This document shows positions 54,336 to 62,353 of a stretch of DNA of 64,000 nt, piece after piece (the stretch's first letter is position 1; every line of letters starts with the position of its first letter). A program made the translations under genes and the position numbers. The notes beneath the pieces are model-generated. The model was not told where the DNA came from and did not search any database. It saw only the letters and a list, made by a program, of their open reading frames with translations. Location of the stretch: contig CACZPU010000051.1 in assembly GCA_902783165.1 (NCBI GenBank), positions 1 to 64,000 of the forward strand. Reading direction: 5' to 3'. The DNA comes from an uncultured Prevotellaceae bacterium. GTDB lineage: Bacteria; Bacteroidota; Bacteroidia; Bacteroidales; Bacteroidaceae.

Positions 54336-57302
54336 ATGAAACATATTTGCCTCATACTCATTGTCTTTGCCACTACGCTTGCAGCCAGTGCCCAGGATCT
54401 CTCGTTCAGTGTGGAAGGTAGAGTTTGCGACGAGGAAACCCATGCAGGCATTCCCGAGGCTACCATTCAGCTGCTCAGTGCAGACAGCACGGTTCTGAAA
54501 AAGTTTGAGTTGACCACTCGTCAAGATACGATGATGTTCCGTTTTTTTGCACGCTATCAGTTTGAGGTGGATGAGTTGGGTAAATATTTTGTAAGAGCCT
54601 CGCACGTGAATTACGAGACAGTGTATGTGCCAGTTGTCATCAAGTCAAAGCGCCAGCATATTATTGAAGTGCCCGAGATCAGGATGAAGAAGGTGTCGCA
54701 GATGCTGGACGAGGTGGTGGTGAAGGCCACCAAGGTGAAGATGGTGATGCATGGCGACACCGTAGTGTTCAATGCCGACGCGTTCAATCTGGCAGAGGGA
54801 AGCATGCTCGATGCGCTCATTGCGCAGCTGCCAGGCACGGAACTGAGTCAAGATGGCGAGATCAAGGTGAACGGGCGTCGTGTGGAGAGTTTGCTCGTGG
54901 ATGGGCGTTCATTCTTTGAAGGCGACCCAAAGGCGGCCCTTCAGAACCTACCTGCTTATACGGTGAACAAGGTAAAGGTGTTTGAACGTAAGGGTAAACT
55001 GACTGAGATGATGGGGCGCGACATGGACGACGAGGTCTATGTGATGGATGTGCGTTTGAAGAAGGAGTTCCAGTTGGGAATGATGGGCAACTTTGAATTG
55101 GGTGGTGGCACTGACCGCCACTACAAGACCAAGATGCTAGTAACCCTTACCAATAAGAAGTCGAGGCTCAGTGTGATTGGCAATGTGAACAACCTTAGTG
55201 ACGGCGTTGATTTGATGCAAGGCATTGTTGTATCATCCTTTGGGGGCACTATGAACCCAGTGGTGGACAATGGTGTGACCACCTACCGCAAGGGAGGCAT
55301 CTCCTATTCCTATGGCGAATTCACAGACCCATTCTCGCTCTCATGGAGGACTAACCTGAACCACAACTCGGTGCATACCGACACTTGGACTTCGTCGCAG
55401 ACATTCCTCACAGGAGGCGATACGTATAGCCGCAACGCCAACTACAGCCGCAACCGGGACATCCGTTTGGAGAACGCGGCTCATATGCAATTCTCGCCCA
55501 AGGGATTCGTGGGCAATGTCGACGGGCAGTTTAACTTCACCAAAAACAAGGGGTGGAATAGTGCGAAGAGCGCTATCTTCGATGCCGACCCAAACCAGTA
55601 CAACAACATCTTGGACGACCTCTTCGTGAACCCTGAGAAATACCGCACCTTCACACTTAACCGCCAGCGGTCGGAGAGCGAGCGAAGTTCTTCGGGTGTT
55701 AATGCATCGCTCAATTTCTACGGCAATGTGAAGATGTTGGCCGACGTGATTGGCATTCATGCCAACACATCCTATGCCCATACCAGCAGCGAAAATTTCT
55801 CGCTTTCCGTCTACGACTACATGAAGCGCCAGGGGATGCAAGATTACCGCAACAACTACGGCGATTCACCCAACACCAATTTCAGCGCTAGCTTAGGGGC
55901 AAGCTATGTATATGGACTGGGACGCCACAGCATAGGTGTTGAATATAATTACACCTATCAGTACAACAAGACCAACAACCTGCTTTATCGACTCGACAAA
56001 CTTAACGGGCGCGACAGCTCGAACTACAAGATGCTGCCTTCGGCTTACGACGAACTGCGGCAGGTGCTCGACAGCCCCAACAGCTATATATACAGCCAGT
56101 TCAACAACAGACATGGCATCGACTTCACATTCCTCTATCGACCGATATTCCTCAAGGATGGAGGCGTCACGCTCACGTTGCCACTCACCACTGAGCACCA
56201 GAAGTTGTCCTACTTCCGTGTCGTCGACACTCATCTGTCGCAAACAAACACCTTCCTGAACCCCCAGTTGCGCATAGAATACACCACCAACGAAAACAAA
56301 AACAATCAGAGCTATGGACTGGATATGTCTATCAACACCTCGGCGCCCGACCTGACAAGCCGCATAGACTATCGTGACGACAGCAACCCGCTGGTGGTGA
56401 CTCTCGGAAACCCAAACCTCAAGAACAGTCATGTCTACACTGCTGGGGTGTTTGCCCGATTTTTCAGCCAAAAGATGTCAAGGCATTCGATGATAAACAT
56501 CAACTACAGCCAGATGGACAACGCCAGGGCTAGTAGCATGGTCTACGATAGGCAAAGCGGTATAACCACTACCCAGCCCGTGAACATCAACGGCAATTGG
56601 AACGCTGCGGCGAATGTGAACTATGGGCAGAACATCACAAAAAACAGTTTGTGGTCGTTCAATGCCAGACTGAGTGCATCGTACAATCATAGTGTGGACC
56701 TGACGCAGGTGGCAAATGGACAAGACGCCCATTTCGAGATGACACAAGTAAAGAGCAATGTGAACAACCGCTCGATAGGAACAGGCCTCTCTGTCATTTA
56801 TATGCCTATGAATGCCAACAAGGGCAGGGGCATGTGCTCGGTTTTTTTCAACGGCTCGCTCAACCATACGACTGGCGACCGTGAGGGGTTCAACAGGATT
56901 CATGCCGGCGACTTCAACTATGGTGCTCGTGCTGTTACATACATGTTCTGGGATTTGCAACTCAATTCCTCTATCACCAATTATTGCCACCGAGGCTATA
57001 GCGATGCACAGATGAACCGCGACGAACTGGTGTGGAACATGACGCTCTCGAAGCATTTCCCCAAGCTCAACCTTACTGTTGCAGCCGAGACTTTCGATTT
57101 GCTGGGCAAACTGAGCAACCGCCGTTTCACCGTGAATGAGCAGGGGCGTACGGAAACTTATTCGAACGTCACGCCGCGTTATTTCATGCTCAAACTTACC
57201 TACCGCTTCAACAAGTTCCCCAAGAATAAGAAGCCTGGAATTATGTTCCCGTTTGGAATGGGTATGGGCGGAGGAGATATCTTTCGATGGGTAAGAAAGT
57301 AG
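54336..57302 (+). CDS. Outer-membrane beta-barrel receptor (OMP_b-brl_3), copy 3
   Basis: A 988-aa member of the same family as the two tandem barrel proteins but more divergent. Signal peptide MKHICLILIVFATTLAASAQ; carboxypeptidase-regulatory-like domain (SVEGRVCDEETHAGIPEATIQLL); plug-like region (MLDEVVVKATKVKMVMHGDTVVFNADAF, LPGTELSQDGEIKVNG); barrel with the conserved DDSNPLVVTLGNPNLKNSH. The end after the last strand (LKLTYRFNKFP) is a short basic, Gly-rich tail rather than a terminal aromatic. The ligand is unknown and there is no SusD neighbour. Confidence 0.88.
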   Translation: MKHICLILIVFATTLAASAQDLSFSVEGRVCDEETHAGIPEATIQLLSADSTVLKKFELTTRQDTMMFRFFARYQFEVDELGKYFVRASHVNYETVYVPVVIKSKRQHIIEVPEIRMKKVSQMLDEVVVKATKVKMVMHGDTVVFNADAFNLAEGSMLDALIAQLPGTELSQDGEIKVNGRRVESLLVDGRSFFEGDPKAALQNLPAYTVNKVKVFERKGKLTEMMGRDMDDEVYVMDVRLKKEFQLGMMGNFELGGGTDRHYKTKMLVTLTNKKSRLSVIGNVNNLSDGVDLMQGIVVSSFGGTMNPVVDNGVTTYRKGGISYSYGEFTDPFSLSWRTNLNHNSVHTDTWTSSQTFLTGGDTYSRNANYSRNRDIRLENAAHMQFSPKGFVGNVDGQFNFTKNKGWNSAKSAIFDADPNQYNNILDDLFVNPEKYRTFTLNRQRSESERSSSGVNASLNFYGNVKMLADVIGIHANTSYAHTSSENFSLSVYDYMKRQGMQDYRNNYGDSPNTNFSASLGASYVYGLGRHSIGVEYNYTYQYNKTNNLLYRLDKLNGRDSSNYKMLPSAYDELRQVLDSPNSYIYSQFNNRHGIDFTFLYRPIFLKDGGVTLTLPLTTEHQKLSYFRVVDTHLSQTNTFLNPQLRIEYTTNENKNNQSYGLDMSINTSAPDLTSRIDYRDDSNPLVVTLGNPNLKNSHVYTAGVFARFFSQKMSRHSMININYSQMDNARASSMVYDRQSGITTTQPVNINGNWNAAANVNYGQNITKNSLWSFNARLSASYNHSVDLTQVANGQDAHFEMTQVKSNVNNRSIGTGLSVIYMPMNANKGRGMCSVFFNGSLNHTTGDREGFNRIHAGDFNYGARAVTYMFWDLQLNSSITNYCHRGYSDAQMNRDELVWNMTLSKHFPKLNLTVAAETFDLLGKLSNRRFTVNEQGRTETYSNVTPRYFMLKLTYRFNKFPKNKKPGIMFPFGMGMGGGDIFRWVRK

Positions 57303-57368
57303 CATACACGCTCATTCTTTTTGTTCTGCCGTTTCTTGGCGTAGATTCAATAGTACAAACAAAACAAT

Positions 57369-57398
57369 AATCCCCGAATGTTCACACACTCGGGGATT
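57369..57398 (-). terminator. Terminator downstream of hsp20
   Basis: AATCCCCGA (57369-57377) pairs with TCGGGGATT (57390-57398). On the minus strand it is followed by the T-rich ATTGTTTTGTTTG; on the plus strand by GAAAAATC. It therefore best serves hsp20 and may also mark the end of the barrel-protein transcript. Confidence 0.6.
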
Positions 57399-57516
57399 GA
57401 AAAATCTAACAATCACACAATTAACAATCTAACCAAAACCTATGTTACAAAAACAATCTATCGCTTATGTCTCAGTTCTTTGTGAAAGTAGAAGACTTTT
57501 GTGGCCTTCAAGTGGC

Positions 57517-57945
57517 TTAGTCTACTGAAATCTGGCGAGCCACTTTCACTTCTTCTTTCTGAATCTTCGGGAGCTGTATAGTCAGAACGCCGTCGCTCAC
57601 TTTAGCTCCAATCTTCTCTTTGTTAACATCCTCTGGAAGAATCAGAGTCTGCTCATACTTTGTGTAGCTGAACTCTCTACGCAGATATCGTGTCTTCCTG
57701 TCCTCCTCATTGGACTCATGTTTGTTCTCCATCTTGATCACAAGGTTACCTTCGTGGTTGATGTTCACATCGAAATCCTCCTTCTTCATGCCAGGAGCGG
57801 CCAGTTCTACAGTATATTCCTTATCGCTCTCCTTGACATTGATGGCCGGAGCTGTGCAATTTGCCTTTGGCAGATAATCGGAATCGAACAAATCATTGAA
57901 CACTGTTGGTAACCATGAATTTCTTGCAAATGTAGGATACATCAT
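57517..57945 (-). CDS. Hsp20/alpha-crystallin small heat-shock protein
   Basis: A 142-aa cytoplasmic ATP-independent holdase. Alpha-crystallin domain from about residue 34 (PAINVKESDKEYTVELAAPGMKKEDFDVNINHEGNLVI) to the closing GVLTIQLPK, followed by the I-x-I/V-type tail EVKVARQISVD. The first of two adjacent ATGs is taken because AGGAGG lies 8 nt upstream of it. The upstream region has paired TGCCA/TGGCA sites before a TACATTTG box. Expression is probably stress-inducible. Confidence 0.94.
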   Translation of the reverse strand: MMYPTFARNSWLPTVFNDLFDSDYLPKANCTAPAINVKESDKEYTVELAAPGMKKEDFDVNINHEGNLVIKMENKHESNEEDRKTRYLRREFSYTKYEQTLILPEDVNKEKIGAKVSDGVLTIQLPKIQKEEVKVARQISVD

Positions 57946-57953
57946 AATTTTTA

Positions 57954-57959
57954 CCTCCT
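57954..57959 (-). promoter_or_regulatory. Strong Shine-Dalgarno of hsp20
   Basis: AGGAGG on the minus strand, 8 nt before the ATG. Most genes in this window have A-rich leaders without such a site, so this one suggests high-level translation. Confidence 0.8.
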
Positions 57960-58040
57960 GATTATTATTTTTTTTAATTGTTGTTTATATGTCATTTTTT
58001 ATAAGCTTCTTTGTATCGATGCTCACCCTATTATTTGCAA

Positions 58041-58097
58041 CAAATGTACCAAATATTAAAATATGCCAGAATGGCATTTCTTTGTGTCAGACTGGCA
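58041..58097 (-). promoter_or_regulatory. hsp20 promoter with two TGNCA-N3-TGNCA sites
   Basis: TACATTTG (58048-58041) is the -7 box. Instead of a -33 TTTG there are two sites of the form TGNCA-N3-TGNCA: TGCCAGAATGGCA (58064-58076, a perfect inverted repeat) and TGTCAGACTGGCA (58085-58097). Their centres are 21 bp apart, i.e. on the same face of the helix. This looks like a tandem operator for a dimeric regulator. Confidence 0.5.
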
Positions 58098-58145
58098 TAT
58101 TTTTCGTTGTTGTGAAATAGACAAACTATGTGTTCATAGTGTGTC

Positions 58146-59513
58146 TTAAATAATCTTTTCGAGTTTGGCTATGTTTTCGTTTACTTGTTCCTCGGTGATT
58201 TCATAGTTGCGGAGATTGCCGGCGAGATATTGGTCGTAGGCGCTCATGTCGATGAGTCCGTGTCCGCTCAGGTTGAACAAAATGACCTTTTCCTCTCCTG
58301 ATTCTTTGCATTTCAAAGCCTCTCTTATGGTGGCGGCTATGGCGTGGCTGCTCTCAGGTGCAGGGATGATTCCCTCGGAGCGTGCGAAGAGCACACCAGC
58401 CTCAAAGGTCTCAAGTTGTGGGATGTCCACGGCGCTCATCAATCCGTCCTTGAGCAATTGGCTCACAATGACACCGGCACCATGATATCGCAGGCCTCCA
58501 GCATGGATGTTGGCAGGCATGAAGTTGTGTCCGAGAGTGTACATGGGGAGTAATGGTGTGTATCCAGCTTCGTCTCCAAAGTCATATTGGAATACACCTC
58601 GTGTGAGTTTCGGGCACGATGCCGGCTCGGCGGCGATAAACTGGGTGTTTTTTCCATCGAGTATGTTGTGTCTCATAAAGGGGAAGGCGATGCCTCCGAA
58701 ATTGCTTCCTCCACCAAAGCATGCAATCACCATGTCAGGATATTCGCCCGCCATTTGCATCTGCTTTTCTGCTTCGAGGCCAATCACGCTCTGGTGCAAT
58801 GCCACATGGTTGAGCACGGAGCCCAGGGTGTATTTGCAATTGGGTGTTGTCATGGCCAGTTCGATGGCTTCGCTGATGGCCGTACCTAAGGAGCCTTGGT
58901 TCATCGGGTCGCGTGTGATGATATTTTTGCCGGCTCTTGTCGACATTGAAGGTGATGCCTCCACGGTTGCTCCGAAGGTTTGCATGATGCTCCGTCGGTA
59001 AGGTTTCTGGTTATAGCTGATTTTCACTTGGTAGACAGCGCATTCAAGTCCGAACACCTTGGCGGCATAAGAGAGGGCGGCTCCCCATTGTCCGGCTCCT
59101 GTTTCGGTTGTGATATTGGTAACGCCTTGCATCTTGTTGTAGTAGGCTTGTGGTAGTGCAGAGTTCAGCTTGTGACTTCCCACTGGACTTACGCTCTCGT
59201 TCTTGAAGTAGATATGTGCCGGTGTGCCAAGTGCCTTTTCCAGTCCATAGGCTCTTACCAATGGGGTGGAGCGGTAGTATTTATACATATCCCTTACAGG
59301 TTCAGGGATGTCCACCCATGCGTCATTCTGATTCATTTCTTGTCGTGCCAGCTCTTCAGCAAAGATGGGGTATAGATCTTCGGCCTTCAAAGGCTCCTTG
59401 GTTGCTGGATTGAGTGGAGGCATCGGTTTGTTTACCATGTCCGCCTGGATGTTGTACCATTGTGTAGGAATCTCGCTCTCTGGCAAGAAGAACCTTTTTT
59501 GTTTTTCTTTCAT
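58146..59513 (-). CDS. TrpB2-type tryptophan synthase beta chain
   Basis: A 455-aa PLP enzyme of the TrpB2 group: longer than ordinary TrpB, with the N-terminal extension FLPESEIPTQWYNIQADM. PLP lysine in SVSPVGSHKLNSA (about residue 114), substrate segment TETGAGQWGAAL, and phosphate loop CFGGGSNFGGIAF. It condenses serine with indole to give tryptophan. No trpA or other trp gene is adjacent, so it may salvage free indole. Control by tryptophan is strongly implied by the attenuator leader upstream (59584-59778). Confidence 0.93.
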   Translation of the reverse strand: MKEKQKRFFLPESEIPTQWYNIQADMVNKPMPPLNPATKEPLKAEDLYPIFAEELARQEMNQNDAWVDIPEPVRDMYKYYRSTPLVRAYGLEKALGTPAHIYFKNESVSPVGSHKLNSALPQAYYNKMQGVTNITTETGAGQWGAALSYAAKVFGLECAVYQVKISYNQKPYRRSIMQTFGATVEASPSMSTRAGKNIITRDPMNQGSLGTAISEAIELAMTTPNCKYTLGSVLNHVALHQSVIGLEAEKQMQMAGEYPDMVIACFGGGSNFGGIAFPFMRHNILDGKNTQFIAAEPASCPKLTRGVFQYDFGDEAGYTPLLPMYTLGHNFMPANIHAGGLRYHGAGVIVSQLLKDGLMSAVDIPQLETFEAGVLFARSEGIIPAPESSHAIAATIREALKCKESGEEKVILFNLSGHGLIDMSAYDQYLAGNLRNYEITEEQVNENIAKLEKII

Positions 59514-59583
59514 AATAGTCTTTTTTTAGTTGTTAATATAATAATTAATATGTCTATGAATTCGTTGAGCCATGTTTGTTAAA

Positions 59584-59619
59584 GAGAAGAGGCCCGTCGC
59601 AAGAACGACAGGCCTCTTC
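59584..59619 (-). terminator. Attenuator terminator of the trpB2 leader
   Basis: GAAGAGGCC (59619-59611) pairs with GGCCTCTTC (59594-59586), extended inwards by GTCG/CGAC and a U-G pair to about 14 bp, then TCTTTAAC. It lies between the leader peptide and trpB2, 72 bp before the trpB2 start. Confidence 0.88.
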
Positions 59620-59647
59620 ATATTCTGAACCAAACTTATTGGTATAC

Positions 59648-59659
59648 GGCTATCTTCTC
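59648..59659 (-). promoter_or_regulatory. Antiterminator segment at the leader stop codon
   Basis: GAGAAGA (59659-59653) and GCC (59650-59648) can pair with GGCCTCTTCTC (59594-59584), the 3' arm of the terminator: 7 plus 3 bp around a small internal loop. This excludes the terminator hairpin. The segment overlaps the leader stop codon, so a ribosome that finishes the peptide would cover it. Confidence 0.65.
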
Positions 59660-59714
59660 ACGATTGTTGGAATCTTGAGTACTGCCACCACCAAAAGTTT
59701 GTTGTTGTAATCAT
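59658..59714 (-). CDS. trp leader peptide
   Basis: An 18-codon ORF encoding MITTTNFWWWQYSRFQQS, with three consecutive TGG codons at 59693-59685. It starts about 30 nt after a consensus promoter, with the purine-rich AAAAGAAA upstream of the ATG. Its position before a strong terminator and trpB2 identifies it as the sensing peptide of a ribosome-mediated attenuator. A longer in-frame ORF upstream (to 59843) begins before the promoter and is not the real gene. Confidence 0.85.
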   Translation of the reverse strand: MITTTNFWWWQYSRFQQS

Positions 59715-59747
59715 ACTATTTCTTTTAATTGGTTTGTATTTCGTTGG

Positions 59748-59778
59748 CAAAGTTAGCATATTTGTTTTAATCTGCAAA
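59748..59778 (-). promoter_or_regulatory. trpB2 leader promoter
   Basis: On the minus strand, TTTG (59778-59775), a 19-bp spacer and TAACTTTG (59755-59748): a full Bacteroidetes consensus promoter, about 30 nt before the leader peptide ATG. Confidence 0.8.
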
Positions 59779-59854
59779 ATTTTTGCCAAGAAAAAATACG
59801 ATTTGCCGAATAATACAATTGATTTTTGTGATTTTATAGACAAGTTGGGAATTA

Positions 59855-60871
59855 TTATTCCTTCTCCTGACGGTTGTCTATGTTGTCACCCTCAGTGGGT
59901 TTCATTTCCTCCTCAAAGTCGGTAATACCGTTGTTAACGAGGATGTCGTACCATTGGAAGAGCTTTTTGATGTCGCTGTCGTGAACTCTATCGCGGTCGA
60001 AATCGGGGAGTATCTCAGCGAAATAATCGCGAAGCTCCTTGCTCGGGCATTTCTTGAAGTTGATGGAAACAGGCTTGCCTTCCTCCTTATCGCGTATGGA
60101 AGCGAGGATTGTCATCAGTGGAACGTCCTCAGCGTCTGTATACATGGCAATGTCTGCTAAAGATGTGATACGGTCGGTTGAAAATGCTGGCATGCGCTTA
60201 TGTGTTTCATCGAGAGCCTCGACGATAAGATTCATTTTGCCTCTTGAAACCAGTTTGTAGAGACCTGGCTTGCCGGCAATAGAGAGAATTGTCTGTACCA
60301 TTTTGTTCTTTTTGTTTATAATATTTAATAATTTGTTTATTTGACTGTCTAAATCTGTCACGCCATCGTTGCTTATCTCGAAGTTGCTCCGCTTGAGCAT
60401 TTCTTCTTGTGGCATTTGTGCATGTATCCATTCAAGAGCTTTCTCACGTGAGATGCCATCGCGGTTCATCACACGGGTCACCCTTACTTCGATGGGTGCC
60501 GTCACACACACCACATGATCGAAATGGATGCGATGGTCGAATCCGCTTTCAAAGAGGATGGCACTTTCGAGCCATTGTTTTTCCGAATGTAGGAAATCGG
60601 CTGCCACCTCTGGATGCACAATTGCATTGACAAGTTGCTTGTTGTGCTCCGACTGAAGCAGGAATTGCGCCAAGACGGGCTTGTTGGGCTTTCCGTCGAC
60701 ATAAGCCTGTTTGCCGATAAGCTTTGTCAGACCATGACGTATTTCCTCAGATGAAAGCATCAGCCGCTTGGCCTCTTTGTCGCAATCGTATACTGTGATG
60801 CCATGTTCGCCCAACTTCTTGCACACATAACTCTTGCCGCTTCCTATCCCCCCTGTGATTGCTATTTTCAT
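59855..60871 (-). CDS. coaE: Dephospho-CoA kinase fused to a DUF5606 domain
   Basis: A 338-aa protein. Residues 1-188 are dephospho-CoA kinase, the last step of coenzyme A synthesis: P-loop ITGGIGSGKSYV, YDCDKEAKRLM, VHPEVAADF, and FESGFDHRIHFDHVVCVTAP. From Met191 (genomic 60301) the chain is a complete DUF5606 protein (MVQTILSIAGKPGLYKLVSRG, then RLREYF-like CPSKELRDYFAEILPDFD). In related genomes these are, to my knowledge, two adjacent genes; here the stop between them is absent and the linker is NIINKKNK. Internal initiation at 60301 is possible. Last gene of the nusB-yajC-ybbR-coaE operon. Confidence 0.88.
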   Translation of the reverse strand: MKIAITGGIGSGKSYVCKKLGEHGITVYDCDKEAKRLMLSSEEIRHGLTKLIGKQAYVDGKPNKPVLAQFLLQSEHNKQLVNAIVHPEVAADFLHSEKQWLESAILFESGFDHRIHFDHVVCVTAPIEVRVTRVMNRDGISREKALEWIHAQMPQEEMLKRSNFEISNDGVTDLDSQINKLLNIINKKNKMVQTILSIAGKPGLYKLVSRGKMNLIVEALDETHKRMPAFSTDRITSLADIAMYTDAEDVPLMTILASIRDKEEGKPVSINFKKCPSKELRDYFAEILPDFDRDRVHDSDIKKLFQWYDILVNNGITDFEEEMKPTEGDNIDNRQEKE

Positions 60872-60927
60872 GAATATGGTTTGTTTGTGACAGAGGCTCT
60901 GCCTTGGTAGGTCGAATCAGCCACTTG

Positions 60928-61911
60928 CTATTGTCCTTCTATCAGATAGTCCACCTGAGTGGGCTCGGTTCTTACGTTGCGCAATCCTGGTGGATACATG
61001 CTTACATGCAAGCTGCATTTCTCCTGTTGGCTTCCTTGTATTTCAAAGTAATCGGCCACTACACGGAATTGTTCAGGGTGGATGTCGCGGAACATACTGG
61101 CACCAGCAGTAAACATTACCTTCACGCGTGAAGGGAATGTGCGAAGGATTTTCCCTTCAGGCATGTTCTGAGCCGTTACTGGCACCTCGATGCTCTCTTC
61201 GGTGAGGACATCCGGATAGATGGTCATCTTGACGGTGGCGGGTATGCATTTCACCCCTTTGATGGAGTTGAGCCTTACCATCTTTTCAAGCGTGTCGGTA
61301 ACGTTTGTGATGTTGAGCTTCTCTGTGAGGGCGGTTCTGATGCTGTCGAGTTTCTTTTTGTCAGCGTAGATGGTGACATTTTCTGGCGAGAACACTATTT
61401 TCGACAGATAGTAGCTCTTGCCTGGCGCCACCTTTCCATAGAGTGTCACTGGCACCGACTTGCTTTCTCCATAATTATATAGATATTCAAACCTGTCGGG
61501 CTTGATGGAAGTGATGCGTGAACTCTTATATATGCGTTGGTAGATGAGCTTCTGCAGGTCGGATGCCGATGCCAGCCCTCGTCCATTCCCTTTGTTGAAA
61601 GTGTTGAAGTAGATGTGTATGGGAGTCAGGTTACTGCCATATAAATAGGACGCCAGGATATATCCACGGTCGCGAAGGGTGACCCGGATGGTGTCTTCAG
61701 TATTGCTTGTGACGACTACTTTTCTGGGGATTCCGTCCAGACGTACTGGTATGGAAATCTCCTTCTCGTAGGTTTCGTTCATGGTCATGGCAAACCAGAA
61801 TGCCCCGCTCAAAAAGAGAAAGAACAAAAATATCAGGAACTCCCTGTTCACTGCATTGAAGAAGAAATTCCTGACAAGGCGAAATGCTTCCGACAATCTG
61901 CTTGTGTCCAT
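60928..61911 (-). CDS. YbbR-like domain protein
   Basis: A 327-aa single-pass membrane protein: one helix at about residues 24-42 (FLIFLFFLFLSGAFWFAM) and an extracytoplasmic part with YbbR-like beta domains (KEISIPVRLDGIPRKVVVTS; SKSVPVTLYGKVAPGKSYYLSKI; EESIEVPVTAQNMPEGKILRTFPSRVKVMF). In Firmicutes YbbR (CdaR) controls a c-di-AMP cyclase; no cyclase gene is nearby here. It starts immediately after the yajC stop codon. Confidence 0.85.
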   Translation of the reverse strand: MDTSRLSEAFRLVRNFFFNAVNREFLIFLFFLFLSGAFWFAMTMNETYEKEISIPVRLDGIPRKVVVTSNTEDTIRVTLRDRGYILASYLYGSNLTPIHIYFNTFNKGNGRGLASASDLQKLIYQRIYKSSRITSIKPDRFEYLYNYGESKSVPVTLYGKVAPGKSYYLSKIVFSPENVTIYADKKKLDSIRTALTEKLNITNVTDTLEKMVRLNSIKGVKCIPATVKMTIYPDVLTEESIEVPVTAQNMPEGKILRTFPSRVKVMFTAGASMFRDIHPEQFRVVADYFEIQGSQQEKCSLHVSMYPPGLRNVRTEPTQVDYLIEGQ

Positions 61912-62241
61912 TTACTTCTGGTTGTTCTGCATAGCGGATGAGGATGCATCGGCAAACACGTAGCCACGGTCTACGCGAATGACCACACCACGAGCTATTT
62001 CCACTTCTATGACATTGGCGGCCATGTCAATGCTCTTCACGGTGCCATAGATGCCTCCACCGGTCACCACCTTGGTTCCTGGCTCGATAGAATTTTGGAA
62101 ATTGCGGATTTCCTTCTGCTTCTTCTGTTGGGGACGAATCATGAAAAACCACATGATGGCGAAGATGGCCACCATCATTAACAGGAAACTCATGCCACCA
62201 CCACTTTGTGTGGCTTGGGCTGCTAATACAATTGTTGTCAT
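61912..62241 (-). CDS. yajC: Preprotein translocase subunit YajC
   Basis: A 109-aa Sec accessory protein: short N-terminus, one membrane helix (residues 18-35, SFLLMMVAIFAIMWFFMI), then the family signature RPQQKKQKEIRNFQNSIEPG, TKVVTGGGIYGTVKSID and VIEVEIARGVVIRV. It sits between nusB and ybbR. Confidence 0.93.
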   Translation of the reverse strand: MTTIVLAAQATQSGGGMSFLLMMVAIFAIMWFFMIRPQQKKQKEIRNFQNSIEPGTKVVTGGGIYGTVKSIDMAANVIEVEIARGVVIRVDRGYVFADASSSAMQNNQK

Positions 62242-62353
62242 ATTTGTTGTTTTTGTTGATTTGTAATTCTCTTCTTGTTATCCTTGGTCTGAACAATGGC
62301 ACGAGCCTGACTTGTCGTCCATGGCCGTGAAGGCTCTTGTCTGTGCACTCTTG

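Noticed and set aside
54243..54605. 120-aa minus-strand ORF at the start of the third barrel-protein gene
   Set aside because: Overlaps the signal peptide region of a well-supported gene and has no domain or credible signal.
56478..57305. 275-aa minus-strand ORF
   Set aside because: Antisense shadow of the third barrel-protein gene.
59658..59843. 61-aa minus-strand ORF upstream of trpB2
   Set aside because: Begins upstream of the mapped promoter consensus; only its last 18 codons, the trp leader peptide, are supported.
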